A stretch of 64,000 nucleotides of DNA from Prorocentrum cordatum. Taxonomy: Eukaryota > Sar > Dinophyceae > Prorocentrales > Prorocentraceae. Location: contig CAUYUJ010000692.1 in the NCBI GenBank assembly GCA_963575745.1, positions 18,501 through 82,500 on the forward strand, read 5' to 3'. The position numbers were made by a program, and so were the translations under genes. Positions 56,571-64,000 of the stretch are shown here, piece by piece (the stretch's first letter is position 1; each line of letters begins with the position of its first letter). The notes beneath the pieces were generated by a model, which saw nothing but the letters and a program-made list of their open reading frames with translations, ran no database searches and was not told where the DNA came from.

Positions 56571-57285
56571 GCAGAGCTCATCAGGAGACTGCCGCTGCTC
56601 GTTTGGAGCATGTTCACCTTGTTATTCACGCCCTGGCTCAAAAGTCGCATGATTCGCACGGCGGTGAGAACGCGCTTCAGCCAGCGGAAGGGGAACCCGC
56701 CGCAATGGAACTGGCGGAAGGGGGGGGCCCCTGGAACAAAAAAAGGCGGCTCCTGCGCGCGCGCGCCGACGACTGCGGGCAGGCGCAGCGACGGGGGTCG
56801 CCCCTGCCACTCGCGACATCTTGTCGCCGAGCGCTCTTCTACCATCCCTGGGGAGCGCAGTGCGCGATGGGGGGGCCCTCTGCAATGCCCCTGCGCTGCG
56901 GCGCCCGATGCGCCCGACCGCCGACCCAGCGCTGGCAGGGCGAGTTCCCTCCGAGAACGTGGGGGGCGGAACCCGTTTCCTGTAAAAGGTCTCCAGATAC
57001 GATATGTTGGTATTTGCCGACCAGCATGTGAATGTGTACATTGAGGTTGTCAACATTTCAAGCATTGGGCTGCGCAGGGCGCCCGCGCCTGGTCTTGATG
57101 TTTCCAGCTTCGAGCCGGAGGGCTGTTTGTGACGGCAGGGGCGCTAGCATCGTCCGCGGCGAGCGCACTGATGCAAACTCTCCACCTTGCCAGATGCTGC
57201 CCCCTGGCATCCTACACTCAGTGCGTATGTTCGCAAGGAACGTTGCAGCATGGAACAAGTTCTGCGACCGCAGGTAGCACGGACT
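56571..57285 (+). other. RT-RNase H connection region of the copia element
   Basis: Coding-like but broken; DAVLPFGRC-type order expected here cannot be traced. Includes short frames such as 57129-57280 without motif. Confidence 0.35.
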
Positions 57286-57545
57286 TGTGTCCTACCTCCA
57301 CCAGTACAGAGCATATAGCCTGGGAGCTCTTGGCGACAATCCGACATATCTCCATCCTGTGCAGTGCTCCGGTGCGTCGTTTGCTGACTGCTCTCAGATC
57401 AGAAGAACTACTGCAGGTGGGTACCTGGCCCTTGTCGGACCGAGGAGATTCTTTCCTTTAAGTTGTATCTGCAAGAAGCAGTCGCACTCGTCGATAGAGA
57501 CTGAGATTGTTGCTCTGGGGCCTTCCATGGAGCTCCCTTTGGGGC
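57286..57545 (+). pseudogene. Copia RNase H remnant
   Basis: RRTTAGGYLALVGPRRFFPL and CKKQSHSSIETEIVAL match the Asp/Glu region of copia RNase H (S-x-S-x-x-E-T/A-E). After IVAL the sequence changes abruptly into GGGGCCTTCCATGGAGCTCCC, the core of the satellite family at 941 and 7640, so the element is cut there. Confidence 0.75.
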
Positions 57546-57559
57546 CGCGAGCCATGTGA

Positions 57560-59310
57560 GGGGTGTGCCTGGCCACTCGCGCACGATGTCTTTTGCCCTG
57601 CAGAATGGGCCAGGGCCGCCGCGCGCGCGGCGGCATTGCGCCCGCGCAGTGTGTTATTTCCTATGCAGAATTGGCAGGGCCCCCCGCGCGCGCGGCGGCC
57701 TTGGCCATATGCGCATGATGTGTTTTCGAATGCAGAATGGGCCAGGGCCGTCGCGCGCGCAGCGGCCTCGCCCCCGCGCGCGGCACACTTTCTAACAGCA
57801 TGGGCCAGGGCAGGCGCGCGCGCGGCGCCCCTGGCCACTCGCGCAGTGCGCGCTTTCGAATGGGCCAGAGCCTCCGCGCCGGAGCTGCTCCAACGCATTG
57901 TGTTTGTTATTGCGCAGATTGTGCCGGGGGCGCCTCGCGCGCGTCTGCCCTCGCTCGTCGCGCGGGTCCAGGGCCGCCGCGCGCGCGCGGCGGCCTTGCC
58001 CCCGCGCGCCGTGTGCTCCCGCGCAGAATGGGTCAGGGCCGCCGTGCGCGCGGCGGCCCTGGCCCCCGCGCATCGTGCATTGTCCCATGCAGAATGAGCT
58101 CGGACCGCCGCGCGCGCGGCGGCCGTGCCCCTCTCGCGCCCATTGTTTTCCAATGCAATGCAGAATCGGCCAAGGCCCCCGTGAGCACCGCGTCCTTGCA
58201 CGTAAAGGGGATTGTTTCCAACGCTGAATGCATGAACAAGAGCCGCCGCGCGCGCGGCGTCCCTGGCCCCTCGCGCACGGTGCGTTTCCCCATGCAAGCT
58301 GAGCCAGGGGCGCCGCGCGCGCAGCTGCCTTGCCCCCATGCATTGTGCATTATTCCGCGCAGAATGTGCCGCGCGCGGCGTCCCTGGCCACTCGCGCAAG
58401 GTATGTTCTCCGACAGAGAATGCGCCAGAACCGCAGCGTGCCTGGCGGTTTTGCCCCCGCGCGTCGGCGGCCCTGGCCCATCCCGCGCACGTTGCATTGT
58501 CCTTGCGGAATGGGCCAGGGTCGCCGCGCGCGCGGCGGCCACGCCCCTCGCGCATGGTGTGTTTTCCTGTGCAGAACCGGCCAGGGCCCCCGTCAGCACG
58601 GCGGCCTCATATGGAAATACATTTTCCAACACCGAATGAATAGACCAGGGCCGCAGCGTGCGTGGCGGCATTGTCCCCGCGCTCATGGTGCGTTCCCCGT
58701 CGCAGGATGAGCTGGGGCAGCTGCGCGCGCGTTGCGGCCTTGCGCCCCATGCGCTGTGCAGCATCCCGCGCAGGATGTGCCAGGGCCGCCGCGCGCGCGG
58801 CGGCCCTGGCCCCTCGCGCATGGCGCGTCTTCCTGAAGAAAATGCGCCCGAACTGCCGCGCGCGATGCGGCCTTGCCCCTGCGCGCTCTGCATCTTCTTA
58901 TGCAGAATGGGATTGGGTCGCCGCGCCCGCGGCGGCCCCGGCCCCGGCCCTTCGCGCATGGTGTGTCTGCCCGCCTGCAATGGGCCAGGACCGTCGTGCG
59001 CGCGCGGCGGCCTTGCCCCCGCTCGCGGAGCAGTTCCCCGCGCAGAATGGATGAGCCAGGGTTGCCGCGCGCGCGGCGGCCCTGGCCATTCTCGCACATG
59101 GCGATGTTTCCCGCGAAGACTGCGCCAGAGCCCTCGCGCGCGCGGCGGCCTTGCCCCCGCCATTTTCCCACGCGGGATCCCTTCGCGCACGGTGTTCTCC
59201 CGCGCAGCATGGCCCGGGGCCGCCGCGCGCGCGGCGGCCTTGCCCCCGCGCGCTGTGCATGTTCCCGCGCAGAGTCGACCAGAGCCGCCGCGCGCGCGGC
59301 GGCCCTGGAA
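57560..59310. repeat. Palindromic GC-rich satellite, about 27 units of about 64 bp
   Basis: Each unit has a self-complementary core: GCCAGGGCCGCCGCG and its reverse complement joined by CGCG. The copy at 58779-58810 is a perfect 32-bp palindrome. Between cores lie less GC-rich spacers with GCAGAATG and TTCC blocks. Long open frames cross it on both strands (up to 438 codons), which I reject as genes. Confidence 0.93.
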
Positions 59311-60290
59311 TTCTCCTAGATGCCTGGCAAAATGCAAGGGAACCCTCAAGGGTAGACTGAGCGAAGTGCGGGTGACACGACCAAGATCGCTGCTGTGGAC
59401 AATTCAGACCTCCCAACGCACGCGGAGAGTTCAGCATTGTCTGCGACGAGAAGCCGCCAAAGAGGATCCTCCACGGTGTCCGAGTTCATTTCAGGTGACC
59501 CACCAATCGGTGCTGCTTCTATTAACATGGGACTCAAGTTGTACGAGTGCCGCCTGGCGTCAAGACGTATGTTTGTTCATCGTGTTCGTTTTGCTTGCGG
59601 AAGCGCCCGTGGTGTCTCGGCGGTTTGTCGCCGCCGATGTTTTTTTGGCACCTTTTGGACTTGTGTTCGGCGCTCTATGGCGTTCTGATCTGGCCCTCGG
59701 AGCCATCGATCCGATGGTGGCGATGTCGACGAAGGCCTGGCATATCATCGCCATGACGATGATGATGAGGTTGGTGGTGGATACGATTGCCATTGTGATG
59801 CGTATGATGACGACGCGGTTTTTGGTGATGATGACATTGTGGTTGAGATGGGTACGATGATCCGGATGCGGATCATGATTGCGATGGGGATGATGCGGCT
59901 GTTGTTGGCGCAGATGATGACGACAGTGATGGTGATGATGCTGGTGACTCCGATGACGATGCCGATGGCGATGCCGATGCTGTAATGTTTAACATGATGG
60001 AAATGGGGATGGGGAAGTCGAGGTGGCCATGCTCATTTCAGGGATTGGGCGTTCGGGGGTGGTTAGAAGCCGCCGCTCCGGCAGAACGGGCGGCGCCGGC
60101 GATGTGGATGGGGACAAGCCGATGGCAATTATGATGCTGATGTTGCGGATGATGGGGTTGGTGGCCGCTATGATGCATCCGATGATGACGTGTTCGTTGT
60201 TGATCGTGCTGCTGGCGATGACGATGGTGGTTACGACGGCGCGGATGCGGATGATCATTGTGATGGGAGTGGCGGCGCTCGTAATCGTGA
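59311..60290. repeat. Degenerate GAT-rich region, no gene
   Basis: From about 59700 to 60290 the sequence is dominated by GATGATG-type units with much drift, giving Met/Thr or Asp-rich frames. The first 390 bp is non-repetitive but shows no domain. Confidence 0.7.
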
Positions 60291-62320
60291 TTCAGATGTA
60301 CCCGCGCGCGTGGGTGACCATGGTCACCCGCCTGTGCGCGCGCGTAAAGCATTTGTTTGGACTAGACATGCCGCCGCGTTGGTCTAGAAACCCGTGTGAA
60401 ACTTTAGCGGTGAACGATTGGGCATCCAAGTAAACATGGCTTCTTGCATGTTCTGTGTGATCGGCAATGCAGGAAGCACCGCGCGCGTGACCGCGCGCGG
60501 GTGTCCAGGGCCACCCGCCTCTGTGCGCGTAGAGCATTCTGTATGGATGAGGATGCAACTGTCGCCATGTTGGCTTGGAAGTTTAAGTGAGCCTTTAGAA
60601 GTGACCGGTGGACTTGCCAAGTTCACGTGACTTCTGGTTGCATGTTCTTTACTTGGGACATTAAGCCCTGCGCGCGAGAACGCGCGCGGGTGACCATGGC
60701 CACCCGCCTGTGTGCGCGCGTAGAGCCTTCTGTATTGGTGAGGATTCAACCGTCGCCATGTTGGCCTGGCATCTAAAGGAAACGTGTAGCGGTGACCAAT
60801 GGAGTTTCCGAGTTACCACGGGTTGCGTTGTCTGTTGTTCTTCCGCACGGGCAATGCAGAAAGACCCGCGCGCGCGGGTGGCCATGGTCACCCGCGTGTA
60901 TTTGCACATGGGGCAGTTTGTATGGCTGAGAGAAGAAATGGCGTCATTTTTGGCTTGAAAACTCAAGTGAACCTCTATCTAGCGGTGCCCGAGCAGATTT
61001 CCAAGTGAACAGAGATTCCGTTGCATGTTTTTGACGACGGGTTATACGGAAAGCCCCGCGTGCGCGAACGCGCGTGGGTGAATATGGTAACCCGCCTTTC
61101 TGCGCGCGTAGAGAACTCTGTATTGTTTTGAATAAGCATGTTGCCGTGTTGGCTTGGGAACTAATAGTGAGCCTTCAGCGGTGAACGATGGGATTCCGAA
61201 GTTAGCATGACTCCTGTTGTATCGTTCCAACTATGGGCACTACGAGCGTGTATTGTTCCGAATAGAAGGGTCGCCATGTCGGCTTGGGAACCCAAGAGAA
61301 GCATTAGCGGTGACAGGCTTGATTTCTAAGCCAACATGGTTACTTGCATGTTCTCTACGATGGGTTATGCAGAAAGCCCCACGCTTGCGATCGCGCGCGG
61401 GTTGCCATGGCCATCCGCCTGTGCGCGCGCGTGTAGAAATGTTGTCATGTTCGATTGGGGAGTCAAGTAACCCCTTCGCGGTGGCCTCCTTGATCACCAA
61501 GTGAATTTTCATATTCCTTTGGAAATGCAGGCGCCCGCCTGCGTGCGAGGGTAGAGCATCCTGCATCGTCTGAGGTCGGACGCCATGGAAGCTCAAGTGA
61601 ACGCTTAGCGGTGGCCGCTTGGATTTCCAAGTTGACATGTCTTCTGTTGCGTGTTTTTCTTTCGGGCAATGCAGACTGCCCCGCGCGCGCGAACGCGCGC
61701 GGGTGACCGTGGGCACGCGCCTGCGCCGGCGCGTAGAGCATTCTGTAGCGGTTCCGAATTTCCAGTTTGCCATGTTGGCCCGCGAACCCAAGTGAAGCCG
61801 CAGCGGTTGCCGATGGGATCTCCGAGTTAACATGGGTTCCGCTGTATATTTTTTATTCGCATGGGCAATGCAGAAAGTTCCACGCGCGCGCGCGGGTGAC
61901 CATTTTCACCTGCCTGTGCGCGCGTAGAACATTCTGTATTGTTTGGAATTAGCATGTCGCCATGACGGCCCGGGCACTAAAGTGAGCCTGTAGCGGTGGC
62001 CGATGGGATATCCAAGTTAACATGGGTTGTCTTGTATGTTGTCTACGATGGACAGCACACAAAGCCCCACGTGCGCGAACGCGAGAGGGTGATCGTGGTC
62101 ATCCGCCTGTGTGCGCGCGTAGAGTGCCTGTATTGTTTAGATCACACGTGTCGCCATGTTGGCCTGGAGTATGAAGTGAACCCTTAGACCGATTGGACTT
62201 CCAAGTTACCATGGATTCCCTGGTATTTTCTTTACGATTGGCAATACAGACTGCCCCGCGATCGCGAGCGCGCGGGCGATTGGTCACCAGCCTGTGTGCG
62301 CTCGCAGAGCAGTTTGTATT
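60291..62320. repeat. Satellite of about 190 bp per unit, about 11 units
   Basis: A CG-alternating block followed by GGGTGACCATGGTCACCCGCC (itself palindromic) recurs near 60300, 60480, 60670, 60870, 61055, 61380, 61680, 61880, 62068 and 62252. Each unit continues with GCGCGTAGAGCATTCTGTATTG, CGCCATGTTGGCTTGG, AGCGGTGACC and TTCCAAGTTAACATGG blocks (each shorter or altered in some copies). Truncated units lie near 61240 and 61530. Confidence 0.92.
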
Positions 62321-63167
62321 GTTTGGATATGTCGCCATGATGGCTTGGAAACTAGAGTGAACCCTCGGTGGTTACCCATCGTATATCCAAGCTGACATGA
62401 GTTATTGTATAGCTGTTGGTGAAAAGTGGAAACAAATAGCGACGGGCAATCGGAATAGACAGGGTGCGCAGGGGGTGGTCCCTGAGCGCAGTCTCTATCC
62501 ATGCCAAGTTCGCAGGGCGTGGCAGGCGTGGCCTGACGCCAAGAGGGAGTGCGCAGGATTCCGCCCCTGCGCGCGGAACGCTAGGGCGTTCGCGGGGACG
62601 TCCCCGGCGGCCTAGTTTGCCCGCTTTCCGTTAATTTTTTATTTACGGTCTTCACCGCTGGGAATAATCTGTTTTTAAATTTGTCCCCTCATCTAGATGT
62701 TTGTTACACCGTGTTTAGACATTACGAGCCGAACGTACTTCGAACGCCGTCCTACTTCGTGGTTCCAGTCGTTCTTTTTGTGGCCGGCGCGTCAAGCTGG
62801 CGTGGTATGTGTTTTGAAAATCGGGGGTGGACAGACCTCCTACCCTGACACGTCGATTAAGGAATTGGCCGTTTTCGGTTCGCGAGAGGGCGTCGCGGCC
62901 GTCATTTTTGCGGGTCCAGGTCCGTCGGTTTCGGTCCCAGGCAGTTTTCATTAAAGGGAGGTTTACTCAAGGGATGTTTGTCCACCGCCAAGAAAGTCCG
63001 CGTGGAGTTTTTGAGTCCGCCATGGGCCGCCTACCCCCCGCTCCCCAGGAGACCCGCGCGGACTTTTTTTCGTTCGTTCCGTCTTCCGGTCGTCTGCGGC
63101 CAAGGCGCTGGAACAAGGACCACTTTGGACTCAGTGCTGCGAGACTCCCGTGTGCGCCTGTGAGAAT
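62321..63167. other. No gene seen
   Basis: Mixed-composition DNA with a GC-rich block at 62460-62620 resembling the CGCAGGGCG satellite core of 9591-10235 (GAGCGCAGTCTC, TCGCAGGGCG). No coding evidence. Confidence 0.5.
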
Positions 63168-63374
63168 TGACGAACGAACAACACACACCCATATCCATAG
63201 GGGCGGTCGTTGGCAGGAGGACTCGCTATGGGTATGGGTGCGGGTTGTCGGACCCTGGGCAACGCTCCCGTTCGAGCGGGGACCCCCATCCGACAACACG
63301 TACCCATAGCCCTCTCCGACCCCCTTATGGGTATGTGTGTGTGTGTGTGTGTGTGTGTGTTGTTGGTTCGTCAA
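63168..63374. repeat. Nested inverted repeat with (GT)n
   Basis: The outer pair is GACGAACGAACAACACACAC (about 63170-63189) and GTTGTTGGTTCGTC (about 63358-63372). The inner pair is TATGGGTATGGGTGCGGG-TTGTCGGA (about 63228-63253) and TCCGACAACACGTACCCATA (about 63289-63308). A GT run lies at 63336-63361 inside the right outer arm. It may be a foldback element. Confidence 0.8.
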
Positions 63375-64000
63375 GAATGGAGGGAAAGAGGAACGCAGGT
63401 GCGACCAGGGCGGGGACTAGGACCAGAAACCCCGACGCCGACGCGTTTGCTTCATGGCGCATCCTACGGGACGTCGTTGGCACGTCTGGGCCTTCATTCC
63501 CCTCGATCGTGCATTCCGCTTGCCTTCTGCAGCTAAGGCGCTGAACCAAGGGCCAATTCGGGCTCCGTAGGGGCTCCGATCTTTCTGCGCCGTCTCTTTG
63601 ATTTGGGTCGGGGAACCACTTCGTGGCCGGGGCTCGCCGTCGCCATGCAGGTCCCTCCTCGGTCTTCTCGTGGCATCGTTGTGATTTCGAGTCGGGGTCG
63701 AGTACGTACTTGACATACCCCGAATATCATGTGTTCGCCGAGTCCACGGGGAAAAAACGTATTAGTGATGTCAATATACGAGCATTATGAGCATTTGTCG
63801 TCCGTTCGATTGGAACATTATTTCTGGGTGTAGATCAACTCTTTAGTCGATCCCCTACACTGTACTGCCCCTCCCGAGCCCTTCCCATTTTCTTTGCCAG
63901 GCCTCGGGGCCCGCTCCAGGGGCCGCGGCGTCCAGTAGCGACCGCGCGCGGCGCTCGCGCGGCGGCCGCACAGAGGCAGCAGCCTGTCCGGCTTGAGAGC
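63375..64000. other. No gene seen
   Basis: A segment near 63520-63560 (AAGGCGCTGAACCAAGG) resembles one near 63100-63125 (AAGGCGCTGGAACAAGG). Otherwise unique, without convincing open frames. Confidence 0.5.

Larger units (their letters stand above)
48201..57545 (+). mobile_element. Decayed Ty1/copia-type LTR retrotransposon
   Basis: Plus-strand remnants appear in the diagnostic copia order: Gag with CCCH finger, aspartic protease, integrase, reverse transcriptase, RNase H. A Gln-rich stretch near 48640-48760 (QTQQMQQTLN) may be the Gag N terminus. Frames change many times and stops are frequent, so the copy is dead. I could not delimit LTRs; the 5' bound is approximate, and the 3' bound is set where RNase H sequence runs into satellite DNA at about 57515. 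Confidence 0.75.

Noticed and set aside
57458-59860. Open frames of 365-438 codons on both strands
   Set aside because: They cross the palindromic satellite and are open in several frames because the repeat lacks stop triplets; the products are Arg/Ala/Pro repeats without a domain.
1-64000. CRISPR arrays, bacterial operons, ribosome binding sites
   Set aside because: Repeats are contiguous satellites without unique equal-length spacers, and SL relicts and retroelements mark the DNA as eukaryotic.
1-64000. tRNA, rRNA and snRNA genes
   Set aside because: I saw no cloverleaf, 5S, U-snRNA or conserved rRNA stretch by eye; a covariance-model scan would be decisive.

Overview
The window looks like dinoflagellate nuclear DNA. 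Four stretches resemble relict copies of the dinoflagellate trans-spliced leader (DinoSL): 22933-22953, 25982-26003 and 34045-34066 on the minus strand, and a tandem pair at 39059-39103 on the plus strand. Other signs agree: high GC, very low gene density, large trinucleotide microsatellites, GC-rich satellite arrays, decayed copia-type retroelements and genes lying head-to-tail on one strand. I cannot name the species from sequence alone.

Layout. 1-11.7 kb: satellites of about 98 and 90 bp, one decayed copia Gag (3619-4275), no intact gene. 11.7-17 kb: a plus-strand, partly broken gene region ending in a 1.9 kb open frame (to 16287). 19.3-34.1 kb: the informative part, three minus-strand genes. 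They are a hAT-transposase-like gene with a C-terminal PHD finger (34012 to 29033), a complete-looking C5 cytosine DNA methyltransferase (25899 to 23521), and an unrecognised three-segment gene (22844 to 19358). Each has a DinoSL-like sequence shortly upstream. The frame breaks inside the first and third genes fall in or beside inverted-repeat spacers, as expected of introner-type introns. 34.8-41.3 kb: duplicated repeats, a tandem SL relict and a LINE 3' fragment between (CAT)n tracts. 41-48 kb: GC-rich DNA with microsatellites, a 163-bp foldback and a hairpin-rich repeat. 48.2-57.5 kb: one decayed Ty1/copia element in order Gag, protease, integrase, RT, RNase H. 57.5-59.3 kb: a palindromic satellite of about 27 units. 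60.3-62.3 kb: a satellite of about 190 bp per unit. 63.2 kb: a nested inverted repeat.

Working together. A methyltransferase and a transposase-derived PHD protein side by side suggest a chromatin or transposon-epigenetics neighbourhood, but separate SL relicts imply separate transcripts, so shared function or mobility is only a hypothesis. Most long open frames elsewhere are by-products of GC-rich or tandemly repeated DNA, open in several frames at once.
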